Shown in pieces: positions 1-6,917 of a stretch of DNA of 7,363 nucleotides. Made by a program: the position numbers and the translations under genes. How positions within the stretch are numbered: position 1 is the stretch's first letter; each line of letters begins with the position of its first letter. The stretch lies in NCBI GenBank assembly GCA_903922535.1, contig CAIXUF010000296.1, positions 1-7,363 of the forward strand. The letters are read 5' to 3'. The notes below the pieces were generated by a model. It was not told the DNA's origin, searched no databases, and saw only the letters and a list, made by a program, of their open reading frames with translations. The stretch is from Candidatus Hydrogenedentota bacterium. Lineage in GTDB: Bacteria; Hydrogenedentota; Hydrogenedentia; Hydrogenedentiales; CAITNO01.

Positions 1-1
1 C

Positions 2-1111
2 TGCAAGCCGGTAGCCGAAGCGGCCGCCTCCGGCGCGACGGTCATCAACATCCACCAGGGCAACGAGATCAACCCTTACATCAATTATCCGTTTCTGCAA
101 ATGGACAAGATGACCGCGTATGCCAAAGAAGCACACGACGCGGGGATGAAGATGAAGATCTACTACACCCTGCGCGAGATATCGAACCACATGGCGGAAC
201 TCTGGGCCGTGCGCAGCCTTGGGACGGAGGTGTTTGCCGACGGACCCGGCGGCGGCTGGTCCTGGTTGCAGGAACATCTGCGCACCAATTACATCCCGGC
301 GTGGCAGGAGTTTCTGCCAAACGGCGACGTGGACGCGGCGATCATCACACAGGGCCTATCGCGCTGGCACAACTACTACCTGGAAGGGCTCGACTACCTC
401 ATCCGCCATGCGGGCATTGACGGGCTCTACATGGACGACATCGGCTTTGACCGCGAGGTCATGCAGCGGGCGCGCAAGATCATGGACCGCGCCAAACCGG
501 GATGCCTCATCGATCTGCACTCGTGGAACCATTTCAACGACGTTGCCGGTTTCGCCAACTGCGCCAACCTCTACATGGAGCATCTTCCCTATGTGGACAG
601 CATCTGGTTTGGTGAGGGGTTCGACTACAACGAGACGCCCGACTACTGGCTTGTGGAAATCTCCGGCATCCCCTTCGGCGTGATGGGCGAGATGCTGCAG
701 GACGGCGGCAATCCCTGGCGGGGCATGGTCTACGGCATGACAACGCGCTATCCCTATTCCGGCGATCCCCGCCCGCTGTGGAAACTATGGGATGCATTCA
801 GGATTCAGGACAGCCGCATGATTGGCTACTGGGACAAGACCTGTCCGGTGAAGACCGGAAGGAACGACGTTCTGGCAACGGTGTACCAGAAGAAGGACGC
901 CTTACTGGTGGCCGTTGCGAGTTGGACCAAGGAACCGGTGTCGATAAACTTGGCCATCGACTGGAAGGCGCTCGGATTGAGGGCGGAAGAATGCACGATG
1001 AACGCGCCAGCGGTGGAGGGATTCCAAACGGCGGCGGACTTTGCCGTGGGGGATGCCATATCGATCGCGCCCGGCAAAGGACTGTTGCTCGTGATTGACA
1101 GAAAGAAATGA
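2..1111 (+). CDS. Partial glycoside hydrolase-like TIM-barrel protein (DUF6067-like), 5' end missing
   Basis: The reading frame is open from the left edge to TGA at 1109-1111, so 369 C-terminal residues are visible and the start lies outside; the internal ATG at 101 is not the true start. The visible part begins with a barrel-like strand (VINIHQG), then YYTLREISNH, SRWHNYYLEGLDYL, a strand with an acidic pair (GIDGLYMDDIGFDR, Asp at visible residues about 145-146), IDLHSWNH, ANLYMEH and IWFGEGFDY. About 85 C-terminal residues from VLATVYQ onward look like a beta-sandwich. This strand order and the phrases match, from memory, the uncharacterised glycoside-hydrolase-like DUF6067 family found in Bacteroidota, Planctomycetota and relatives. 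Asp145/146, Glu193 and Glu205 are candidate catalytic acids by position only. Substrate is unknown. A secreted six-hairpin-type glycosidase gene follows on the same strand after about 160 bp, suggesting a shared pathway. Confidence 0.75.
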   Translation, partial: CKPVAEAAASGATVINIHQGNEINPYINYPFLQMDKMTAYAKEAHDAGMKMKIYYTLREISNHMAELWAVRSLGTEVFADGPGGGWSWLQEHLRTNYIPAWQEFLPNGDVDAAIITQGLSRWHNYYLEGLDYLIRHAGIDGLYMDDIGFDREVMQRARKIMDRAKPGCLIDLHSWNHFNDVAGFANCANLYMEHLPYVDSIWFGEGFDYNETPDYWLVEISGIPFGVMGEMLQDGGNPWRGMVYGMTTRYPYSGDPRPLWKLWDAFRIQDSRMIGYWDKTCPVKTGRNDVLATVYQKKDALLVAVASWTKEPVSINLAIDWKALGLRAEECTMNAPAVEGFQTAADFAVGDAISIAPGKGLLLVIDRKK

Positions 1112-1123
1112 ACGGCCGTGTTC

Positions 1124-1220
1124 TGTCATCCCGAACGGAGTGTAACGCAGTGAGGGATCTTGTCCGCGCAAGACACAGACACGTGTACAAGATCTTCGCT
1201 GCGCTTCGTTTAGGATGACA
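1124..1220. repeat. REP-like intergenic imperfect palindrome
   Basis: The left arm runs from TGTCATCC (1124-1131) to GATCTTGT (1156-1163). The right arm runs from ACAAGATC (1187-1194) to GGATGACA (1213-1220). The outer 8 bp and inner 8 bp of the arms are exact reverse complements; the middles (GAACGGAGTG... against ...CGCTGCGCTTCGTTT) pair imperfectly because the left arm holds about six extra bases, as if a GGAGTG/GCAGTG unit were doubled. The pattern resembles the TGTCATCC...GGATCT family of dispersed extragenic palindromes that I recall from many bacterial genomes. It could act as an mRNA hairpin between the two glycosidase genes. Copy number in this genome cannot be seen here. Confidence 0.7.
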
Positions 1221-1256
1221 AAGAGGCACCGGTTCCTCTATGCTTGGTACTACTAC

Positions 1257-1262
1257 AGGAGG
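1257..1262 (+). promoter_or_regulatory. Shine-Dalgarno AGGAGG deciding the start of the 637-aa glycosidase-like gene
   Basis: A full AGGAGG lies 12 nt before ATG 1275. The longer in-frame ATG at 1215 has no usable ribosome site and sits inside the right arm of the palindromic repeat. The plus-strand gene starting at 4882 uses the same layout (AGGAG, 12 nt spacing), which supports 1275. Confidence 0.55.
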
Positions 1263-1274
1263 CACCAGCGATTC

Positions 1275-3188
1275 ATGGGTACAGTCTTTGCACTTGTCGC
1301 GTTGATGGCGGGAACGGCATTGGCGGGTCTGCAGCCGCAGGCGGCAAACGATGCCGCAGGATATTGGGTTCAACTGTCGGACGGCGGCAAGACCATGCTG
1401 CAACCGGGCGAACCCGGCGCGGCGTTGGTGGTGGTGCAGCCGCAGGGACGCACTGCTATCCGCTATGGCAGTACCGACCAGAAGGGCGACCGGCTGACGT
1501 TGGACGGGGGAACCGCACCTGGCCTGAGCCTCACCGAAACGTGGCGGCAAGTCAATCCGGGGCTGCTGGAACGGACTGTCATGGTCACCGCGACCACCGA
1601 TGGCCGGTACTACCTCGACATGGCGTGGCGCGTGAACGGCAAGGGCAAATGCTGCACGTTCCTGGGGGAGGAGACCGAAGCAAAGACGTACAGTCCAAGC
1701 TGCACCGGCGCCGGTTTCGGCGACAATTCATGGCAGACCTTTCCCATGATCGGCTATCTCGTTGACGGCACCTTTTACGGCGTCGCCGGCGACTCCCCCG
1801 CTTTGTGGGAGAACCGCAGCTTCATAGGCTGCGACCCCGGGCAGGCCCGCTTCTCCCTCGCCACAGGCGACGGCTCGCCGGAGCGCGTCGTCATGATTCC
1901 CTTTGAGGTGGACTCGACCAACATCTACCGAACGCGCTTCGACGGATGGCAGCACATCGAGGCGGGACAAACGCAAACCTTCACAAGCTGGCTGTTCACG
2001 TCGCCCGCGCACGACCAGTACGGCGTCCAAATGGCCGGACATCTGGCGCTGGCGAACGCCAAGGGGTTCAACAGTTGCGGGCTGGAGGCAATTCTGCGCA
2101 ACACCTCATATCTCCTGCTGCGGCGCAACCTGATGCGGACAGAAAGCGACTACATCTTCATCTCCGGCGTGGGCTACGGATGGAAGCAGTGGGTCAGCGA
2201 CGGCTTCTGGATGAGCCGGGGCCTGGACGACCCGAAGTATGACACCGAGGCAAACATGGCCGTCTTCTTCGAACGCGTGCATTATGAGGACAACGCGCAG
2301 TACTTCCTGATCTGGTCGCACCTGGTAAAGCAGGCCGGCGGCACGCCGGACCCGCGCACCGTCGCGCGCGCCTACCATTTCATCCGCGACCACGAGGTCG
2401 ACGGGCTCTACATCCCGCCCCGGCTGGAGCCGGGCAAGGCCTTCATGAAGACCTATCACGACCAGTTGCCCTATGACGACGACGATGCGCCGTCGTCAAA
2501 CCAGGGCTTCCACTGCGGCGCGCTGATGGCGGCGCGCGAACTGGGCTTCCCCGTGACCGACGCCGACATCGACAAGGCCATTGCCGGGTACCGCCGCATG
2601 TTCAACGAGACCGGCGGCTACTTCGCCACGAGCCTGAAACAGCAGGACAACATCGGCCAGGACAGTCTCTACGGAGAAGTGCTCACCTATGCCGTGTTCG
2701 GCAAGAAGCTGCTGCCCGACGATCTGGTGAAGCGCCATCTGGAGACGACCATGCGCATCCAGTCGCCCTACGGCATGCGGGTCATCTCCAAGGCCAACGG
2801 CGATCTGCTCCCGGACCACAGCGGCGAGTACGTGTTCGGCGGGTCGTGGTTCCTTAACGACGGTGCGAACTACCTCGACGGTCTGATCCACGGCATGCCG
2901 TCCGACTGGGTGGACGACAAGACCCTGTGGCGTTTGGAAAAGGAGTTGGCCTGGATGCCCGCATTCCATGAGTCCATCAGCACCCTGACCGGCAAGCCCC
3001 ACGGCCACCACCTGTATTCCTGGAACTCCGGGTTCTGGTGGCTCCGCCGCGAGGTGCGCAAACAAATGGGCATCACTGATCCTGACCCGCTCCTGCCGCG
3101 GCTCGATGAGAAGTTGGGCGTGGTCAAGAAGGACGGCTATCTCGCCTACGACCCCGACAAGGCAACGCTGCACACGCCGGGGAAATGA
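1275..3188 (+). CDS. Secreted putative (alpha/alpha)6-barrel glycosidase-like protein
   Basis: A 637-residue protein. It begins with a hydrophobic stretch ending TALA|G that reads as a signal peptide of about 17 residues. That signal lacks the usual N-terminal positive charge, which would be supplied (RRHQRF) if the start were ATG 1215, so the start is not certain. Residues about 20-245 are beta-rich, with repeated short strands and aromatic turns. From about 265 to the end the chain is helical with conserved-looking Trp/Asp/Glu loops: WVSDGFWMSRGLDDP (about 306-320), VHYEDNAQYF (about 335-344), ETGGYF, FGGSWFLNDGANYLDGL (about 521-537) and SWNSGFWWLRREV. A beta-sandwich followed by helical hairpins with acidic loops is typical of six-hairpin glycosidases (clans such as GH-G and GH-L), but I cannot name a family or substrate. 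It follows the DUF6067-like gene on the same strand and likely works with it. Its stop is 3 bp from that of the convergent DUF456 gene. Confidence 0.72.
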   Translation: MGTVFALVALMAGTALAGLQPQAANDAAGYWVQLSDGGKTMLQPGEPGAALVVVQPQGRTAIRYGSTDQKGDRLTLDGGTAPGLSLTETWRQVNPGLLERTVMVTATTDGRYYLDMAWRVNGKGKCCTFLGEETEAKTYSPSCTGAGFGDNSWQTFPMIGYLVDGTFYGVAGDSPALWENRSFIGCDPGQARFSLATGDGSPERVVMIPFEVDSTNIYRTRFDGWQHIEAGQTQTFTSWLFTSPAHDQYGVQMAGHLALANAKGFNSCGLEAILRNTSYLLLRRNLMRTESDYIFISGVGYGWKQWVSDGFWMSRGLDDPKYDTEANMAVFFERVHYEDNAQYFLIWSHLVKQAGGTPDPRTVARAYHFIRDHEVDGLYIPPRLEPGKAFMKTYHDQLPYDDDDAPSSNQGFHCGALMAARELGFPVTDADIDKAIAGYRRMFNETGGYFATSLKQQDNIGQDSLYGEVLTYAVFGKKLLPDDLVKRHLETTMRIQSPYGMRVISKANGDLLPDHSGEYVFGGSWFLNDGANYLDGLIHGMPSDWVDDKTLWRLEKELAWMPAFHESISTLTGKPHGHHLYSWNSGFWWLRREVRKQMGITDPDPLLPRLDEKLGVVKKDGYLAYDPDKATLHTPGK

Positions 3189-3191
3189 GCG

Positions 3192-3704
3192 TCAATATCC
3201 CGCTGCCAGCACGCCGAGCATGGCCATGCCCACGACAAGTTTCACGATTACGCCCCCGATGCGCCCCAGCGCGGCGCCGACACCGGTCTTAATTGAAGCG
3301 CCGGCCGTCTTTTTCACGATGAGCAGTTCATACAGCGCCGCGCCGGCAAAGGCCCCCGCGCACGCGCCTATCAGCGTGCCGACCACGGGGAACCAGGGCG
3401 TGCCCACGATGGCGCCGACGATGCAGCCCACCAGCGACGCGAATATGGCCCCCTTGCCGCCGCCGAACTTGCGCGCGCCGTACCCGGCGGCAATCATCTC
3501 CAGCACATCGCCAAGCAGCGCCAGCGCGGCCAGCGAAAGCAGCGTCCAGATCCCAAAATGCTGAAACCCGCTGCACAGTCCCGCCGCAACGGCGGCTCCC
3601 AGAATCACCCAGTTGCCAAACAGACCCACAAGGTCCAGAAGCAGCCCCGCTGTGATGCCAAGCGCGAAAAATATCCATCCAATTATGCTCAAGACAAGCG
3701 ACAT
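3192..3704 (-). CDS. DUF456 family integral membrane protein
   Basis: A 170-residue, very hydrophobic protein rich in Gly and Ala. Membrane-spanning stretches are visible at about 4-27, 29-45, 50-68, 83-122 (probably two) and 148-168. The central segment GDVLEMIAAGYGARKFGGGKGAIFASLVG followed by glycine-rich IVGAIVG is the signature of the DUF456 family (YqgC-like), whose usual length is about 160-170 residues, so the protein appears complete. The family has no established biochemical function. ATG 3704 is supported by AGGA 8 nt upstream. An extended -10 promoter lies about 50 bp upstream, so it probably has its own transcript although the prepilin gene lies upstream on the same strand (105-bp gap). 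Its stop is almost adjacent to that of the convergent glycosidase gene, leaving no room for a terminator between them. Confidence 0.85.
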   Translation of the reverse strand: MSLVLSIIGWIFFALGITAGLLLDLVGLFGNWVILGAAVAAGLCSGFQHFGIWTLLSLAALALLGDVLEMIAAGYGARKFGGGKGAIFASLVGCIVGAIVGTPWFPVVGTLIGACAGAFAGAALYELLIVKKTAGASIKTGVGAALGRIGGVIVKLVVGMAMLGVLAAGY

Positions 3705-3728
3705 GATGTTCTTCCTGCGGGCTTTGAA

Positions 3729-3741
3729 CCGGACCGTCCGG
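3729..3741. promoter_or_regulatory. 13-bp perfect palindrome at the start of the DUF456 transcript
   Basis: CCGGAC-c-GTCCGG: 6-bp arms around a single central base. It begins 9 bp downstream of the putative -10 box (3751-3756, minus strand), so it would cover about +4 to +16. That is a plausible repressor operator position. The reading as an operator is inference; short GC palindromes are also frequent by chance in this composition. Confidence 0.3.
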
Positions 3742-3750
3742 CCGCGGAAG

Positions 3751-3779
3751 AGTATAGCAGGAGCGGACCACGGTGCCGT
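3751..3779 (-). promoter_or_regulatory. Extended -10 promoter for the DUF456 gene
   Basis: Reading the minus strand, TGC-TATACT (3759 down to 3751) matches the extended -10 consensus TGnTATAAT with one mismatch. A weak -35 (ACGGCA, 3774-3779) lies 17 bp upstream. The predicted start near 3744 gives a leader of about 40 nt before ATG 3704. Confidence 0.45.
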
Positions 3780-3795
3780 ACGCGGCGACTCCTGC
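3757..3795. repeat. 7-bp inverted repeat between the prepilin and DUF456 genes
   Basis: GCAGGAG (3757-3763) and CTCCTGC (3789-3795) are perfect reverse complements around a 25-nt loop that itself contains ACGGtgCCGT. On the minus strand this hairpin would form just after the prepilin stop. No U-tract follows it, so it is not a standard intrinsic terminator; one arm overlaps the TGn of the promoter. Function unknown. Confidence 0.3.
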
Positions 3796-3809
3796 GGGTG
3801 GGCATCCCG

Positions 3810-4706
3810 TTATCCCTGGCCGTTGTTTGGCAGGAGGGACCCGATGAGCGGCAGCAGTATCTCCAGGGTCTGCACGTAATTCTTGGAAACAGGCAGCGTC
3901 TCTCCCGGGTAGCGTCTGAATTCCACATGTCCATCCATGTACAGGACGTTGGTTCCGCCGGGGATATGGTTGAACAACGACGGGTCGGAGGACAGGTGAT
4001 CGAACATCAGCACCAGGCCCGACTGCGCGTTGCCGGCGGAGGCGGGATTGTTTATGTCCGTAATCAGAAACCGCTCAACCCCCTCGCGGACCCGGTAAAT
4101 GGTGCGGGACCCGCCGTCGATGAACACGGGCACGTCCATGTCGAGTTGGGCCGGGGTAAAATGGGCCAGGTCAAATCCGGCGAGAAATGCGCCGACGGTG
4201 TCGGGACGGAAAACGGTGTCGTCGAGCAGCCAGCCTGCATACCAATAGGTCAGTCCTGGAAATCTCGGCAGCATGCCGGTCGCGTTGAGTCCGGGGCAGG
4301 CGGTCCAGAAGGCCCAGTTGTGCGGATGCCCCATTCGGTACTCCTCCGGTTTCAGCCGCAGGTAGGGATGACTGGAGGAGGGGCAGAGTTCGAGCGAAAA
4401 ATCGTTGAGGTATTCGGGATACATGGCCGGTCCGTCGGGCATGAGGTAGAAGCCAAGAGTGCCGGTGCAGACGCCCCGGGGATCATTCCTTCCCAGCAGC
4501 GCGCCGTTGGGCGGAAACTTGCCGGAGGACTCTCCGGCATACATCTTCATGGCCAGTCCCCACTGCTTCAGGTTGTTCTGGCAACCGGCGCGGCGCGCCG
4601 CCTCGCGGGCGCGGGCCAGCGCGGGGAGAAGAATCGCGGCGAGTATGCCAATAATGGCAATGACGACCAGCAGTTCTATGAGGGTGAACCCGCCACGTTT
4701 TACCAC
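3810..4706 (-). CDS. Prepilin-like protein with GFTLIE signal, DUF1559 type
   Basis: A 298-residue protein. The leader MVKRGG is followed by F7-T-L-I-E11 and a hydrophobic helix (to about residue 30): a class III signal of type IV pilin and type II secretion pseudopilins, cleaved by prepilin peptidase after Gly6, with Glu at mature position 5. After it comes [28 protein letters not shown], characteristic of DUF1559-type proteins that are expanded in Planctomycetota, Lentisphaerota and Hydrogenedentota. Near the C-terminus [14 protein letters not shown] (His247, Asp258) corresponds to the H-X9-DG motif of these proteins, here with ten intervening residues. I chose GTG 4706 because AGAGAGG lies 8 nt upstream and the leader then has the normal short charged form; the other in-frame start, TTG 4739, has no ribosome site and would sit only about 8 nt after the predicted transcription start. 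It diverges from the GH-A glycosidase gene. The exact role is unknown; a minor pseudopilin or surface filament is likely. Confidence 0.85.
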   Translation of the reverse strand: MVKRGGFTLIELLVVIAIIGILAAILLPALARAREAARRAGCQNNLKQWGLAMKMYAGESSGKFPPNGALLGRNDPRGVCTGTLGFYLMPDGPAMYPEYLNDFSLELCPSSSHPYLRLKPEEYRMGHPHNWAFWTACPGLNATGMLPRFPGLTYWYAGWLLDDTVFRPDTVGAFLAGFDLAHFTPAQLDMDVPVFIDGGSRTIYRVREGVERFLITDINNPASAGNAQSGLVLMFDHLSSDPSLFNHIPGGTNVLYMDGHVEFRRYPGETLPVSKNYVQTLEILLPLIGSLLPNNGQG

Positions 4707-4714
4707 CGGAAGAA

Positions 4715-4721
4715 CCTCTCT
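4715..4721 (-). promoter_or_regulatory. Shine-Dalgarno AGAGAGG selecting the GTG start
   Basis: On the minus strand AGAGAGG lies 8 nt before GTG 4706, an ideal spacing. It decides the start against the longer TTG reading at 4739. Confidence 0.6.
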
Positions 4722-4753
4722 TGGTTCGCGGACCGCCAAACCGGTTGTGCATT

Positions 4754-4782
4754 AAGATAGGCCGGATGCGCACCTCAATCAA
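4754..4782 (-). promoter_or_regulatory. Sigma70-like promoter for the prepilin-like gene
   Basis: On the minus strand, TTGATT (4777-4782) and TATCTT (4754-4759) are separated by 17 bp, each matching consensus at 4 of 6 positions. Predicted start is near 4747, about 40 nt before GTG 4706. Confidence 0.4.
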
Positions 4783-4791
4783 GTGGGTGGT

Positions 4792-4817
4792 GACACGTGT
4801 GCCGCGGGACACGAGTC
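4792..4817. promoter_or_regulatory. 26-bp near-perfect palindrome in the divergent intergenic region
   Basis: Half-site GACaCGTGTgCCG and its partner CGGgACACGaGTC pair at 11 of 13 positions around a CCGCGG centre. It lies just upstream of the -35 of the minus-strand prepilin promoter and 64 bp before the ATG of the plus-strand GH-A gene. The size and symmetry suit a dimeric DNA-binding regulator of the divergent pair. As RNA it could also fold in the leader of the GH-A gene. Which protein binds, if any, is not visible; no regulator gene is in the window. Confidence 0.5.
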
Positions 4818-4881
4818 CAATCGCATGATGTGCAGCCCTGCAGGTCTGCGGTGACCGTCAGAAAAGGAGTCACAGGTTATC

Positions 4882-6291
4882 ATGCAATCATCGCCTCTCC
4901 GTCGTGCTACGGCGATCACGGCCTTCCTTCTCAGTCTGTGGATGATTCCCGGTACCGTGGTCCACGCCCAAGAATTGCCCACGCTTGACCAGTACGGCGG
5001 GTTGAAGGACCAAAACTTCGGCCCGGGCAAATGCTTCCGCACCCACAACGACGGGGAACGCTGGTGGCTGGTGACGCCCGACGGCGGGGCGTTCCTGTCG
5101 TTGGGGGTATGTACCGTAAACCCCGAGGGTGACGTGGAACGCGGCACGAACCGGCAGCCCTACCGCGAAAATGTGCTGAAGAGGCATGGTTCGGTGGAGC
5201 AGTGGGCCGCCACGACAAGAGACCGCTTTCGCCAGTGGGGGCTCAACACGCTGGGCAACTGGAGCAGCGGGCACCTGCGCGGCACCGTCCCGTACACGGT
5301 GGAACTGTCTGTGCATCCGGGAGGATGGGCGAAGGGCAAGGTGCCCGATTTCTTCGACCCGAAGGTGTATGAAAGCATTCGTCAGCGCGGCGCCGCGGTG
5401 GACGCTTATGTCAACGACCCGTGGCTGGTCGGGTACTTCCTCGACAACGAACTGCCCTGGTCCTATGACTGGCACCGCTATCCGAGCCTGTTCCCGGGAT
5501 ACATGGCCATGGCACCCGAAGCGCCGGGCAAGCAGCGGCTGGTGGAATTCTTCAGGGAGCGCTACGTCACGACCGGGGCCTTTGCCAAGGTCTGGAACGT
5601 GAAGCTGTCAGACTGGTCGGACCTGACGCGGTTGAAAGGCATGACCGCCGTGGATTCCGCCAAGGCGGAGGCGGACCGGGAGGCGTTTGTCCTGCTTGCC
5701 GCACGTGAATATTTCAAGGCGGCCGCCGAGGGCATCCGCTCGAAGGACAAGGAGCATCTCATCCTGGGCTGCCGTTTCGTGTGGGCACTGGTGCCCAAAC
5801 CAGTGGTGCAGGCCTGCGGTGAATACTGCGACGTGGTTTCCATCAACTATTATGAGGCCGGTCCAGTGGGCGAGGCGGCGCTTGGGCTCACTTCGGGTAT
5901 TTCGATGCGCCTACCGCGTGATCTGTCTTTCCAGGCGTTCTTTGACGCGGCCAAGAAGCCACTAATGGTCACCGAATTCAGTTTTCGCGGCATGGACAGC
6001 GGCCAGCCCAACAGCTTCCCCCCTGGCTGGCTCCTGCAGCCGAATGTGGCCACCCAGCAGGACCGGGCCGACAAATTCGAGCACTGCGCCACCACGTGGC
6101 TGTCCCGGCCCTACTTCGTGGGTTATCACTGGTTTGAATATGTGGACGAGCCGAAAGGCGGGCGCTTTGACGGGGAGGACGGCAATTACGGGCTTGTGAA
6201 CCTGGAAGATGACCCCTACGGCGTGCTGGTGGAGCGGTTCTCCAAAGTGAACCGGCGGGTGTGGGATTTGCACGCGCAATCGGGGAAGTAA
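4882..6291 (+). CDS. Secreted clan GH-A glycoside hydrolase, agarase-like
   Basis: A 469-residue protein. Residues 1-29 form a signal peptide (RR, hydrophobic core, VHA|Q). A short strand-rich start (WWLVTPDGGAFLSLGV, 61-76) reads as the first barrel strand, followed by FRQWGLNTLGNWS (116-128), NDPWLVGYFLDNELPW (178-193), CDVVSINYY (316-324), KPLMVTEFSFRG (359-370) and YFVGYHWFEYVDEP (411-424). Asn189-Glu190 after strand 4 is the clan GH-A acid/base signature, and Glu365 in TEF fits the strand 7 nucleophile, so a retaining glycosidase with an intact active site is expected. The overall pattern (DNELPW plus TEFSFRG) recalls beta-agarase-like and GH42/GH50-like proteins of Lentisphaerota and Planctomycetota, but the substrate cannot be assigned. 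AGGAG lies 12 nt before ATG 4882. It is divergent from the prepilin gene and convergent with the M23 peptidase gene. Confidence 0.82.
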   Translation: MQSSPLRRATAITAFLLSLWMIPGTVVHAQELPTLDQYGGLKDQNFGPGKCFRTHNDGERWWLVTPDGGAFLSLGVCTVNPEGDVERGTNRQPYRENVLKRHGSVEQWAATTRDRFRQWGLNTLGNWSSGHLRGTVPYTVELSVHPGGWAKGKVPDFFDPKVYESIRQRGAAVDAYVNDPWLVGYFLDNELPWSYDWHRYPSLFPGYMAMAPEAPGKQRLVEFFRERYVTTGAFAKVWNVKLSDWSDLTRLKGMTAVDSAKAEADREAFVLLAAREYFKAAAEGIRSKDKEHLILGCRFVWALVPKPVVQACGEYCDVVSINYYEAGPVGEAALGLTSGISMRLPRDLSFQAFFDAAKKPLMVTEFSFRGMDSGQPNSFPPGWLLQPNVATQQDRADKFEHCATTWLSRPYFVGYHWFEYVDEPKGGRFDGEDGNYGLVNLEDDPYGVLVERFSKVNRRVWDLHAQSGK

Positions 6292-6320
6292 AAATAAGAG
6301 TCGGCGAGACGCCGGCACTC
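6290..6320 (-). terminator. Intrinsic terminator of the M23 peptidase gene
   Basis: Read on the minus strand after the peptidase stop (6327-6329), GAGT-gc-CGGCG, loop TCT, CGCCG-ACTC (6320 down to 6298) forms a 9-bp stem with a 2-nt bulge. It is followed at once by TTATTTTTA (6297-6289). In the other direction there is no T-tract, so it serves the minus strand. The T-tract overlaps the stop codon of the glycosidase gene. The hairpin also resembles GGCGAGACGCCGGC-type dispersed repeats. Confidence 0.65.
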
Positions 6321-6326
6321 CCAGTA

Positions 6327-6917
6327 TTAACGGGCGGGCCTGTACCACTTGAACATGCGGGGAATCCCGCGGTCCCCGTCCACGTCGGAGAAGGAAATGG
6401 GCAGCGTGCTTTTGCGTTCTGCGTCTGTCACGTGAAAATGCAGGTGGGGCAGCATGCTGTTGCCCACGTGGCCGCTGGCCGCGATCACCTGGCCCTGGGT
6501 CACCTTGTCCCCGACGGCCACCCCGCTGCCGTCCTTCTTGATGTGCAAATAGGACGCCTGTGTGCCGTCGTCATGGCGGATGACCACCATGTTGTTGGGC
6601 CATTTATAGCCGTGCCCGTCATGCTCGACAACGATCTTGATTACCTCGCCCGCCCGTGCGGCGCAGATGTCCGAACCCACCGGCATGGCAAAGTCATAGG
6701 CGAACTGCTCCCACCCGCGATGACTGACCACGCCGCGGTTGCTTTGCACGCAAAGATAGTCCTTGTCGACGGGGTAGGGAAGCCGGTAGGGGGAAGACGA
6801 TGCAGGGGGATACTGCTCCAGATGTGTCGGGCCGGTGGCAATCCAGTACACTCCGACGCCTGTGGCGATGAGTGCCGCCACCAGACCGCCCAGTACTTTC
6901 AGGAACAAGGTCTTCAT
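6327..6917 (-). CDS. Membrane-anchored M23 family metallopeptidase, variant metal site
   Basis: A 196-residue protein from ATG 6917, chosen because GGAG lies 6 nt upstream and the protein then begins with a basic residue and a membrane helix (about 5-25). The longer reading from 7028 adds 37 residues of low-complexity Pro/Arg sequence. The periplasmic part is a LytM/M23 fold: SHRGWEQFAYDFAMPVGSDICAARAGEV (65-92), YLHIKKDG with His125, and PHLHFHV with His158-Leu-His160. Asp75 and His160 should bind zinc, with His125 and His158 catalytic, by analogy with LytM. The usual H-x3-D metal motif is absent: the nearest His is His66, nine residues before Asp75, and Gln71 sits in the classical place. 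I recall this AYDFAMPVG form as a known M23 subgroup, so activity is plausible. Expected substrate is peptidoglycan cross-bridges or another envelope peptide. Confidence 0.82.
   Translation of the reverse strand: MKTLFLKVLGGLVAALIATGVGVYWIATGPTHLEQYPPASSSPYRLPYPVDKDYLCVQSNRGVVSHRGWEQFAYDFAMPVGSDICAARAGEVIKIVVEHDGHGYKWPNNMVVIRHDDGTQASYLHIKKDGSGVAVGDKVTQGQVIAASGHVGNSMLPHLHFHVTDAERKSTLPISFSDVDGDRGIPRMFKWYRPAR

Noticed and set aside
798..1550. 250-aa minus-strand ORF
   Set aside because: Antisense to two well-supported genes and crosses the palindromic repeat; no domain seen.
4707..4739. TTG 4739 as the prepilin start
   Set aside because: No ribosome site and too close to the predicted transcription start; GTG 4706 gives a normal class III leader.
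3558..4760. 400-aa plus-strand ORF
   Set aside because: Antisense to the DUF1559-type gene, low-complexity, no domain; an artefact of high-GC sequence.
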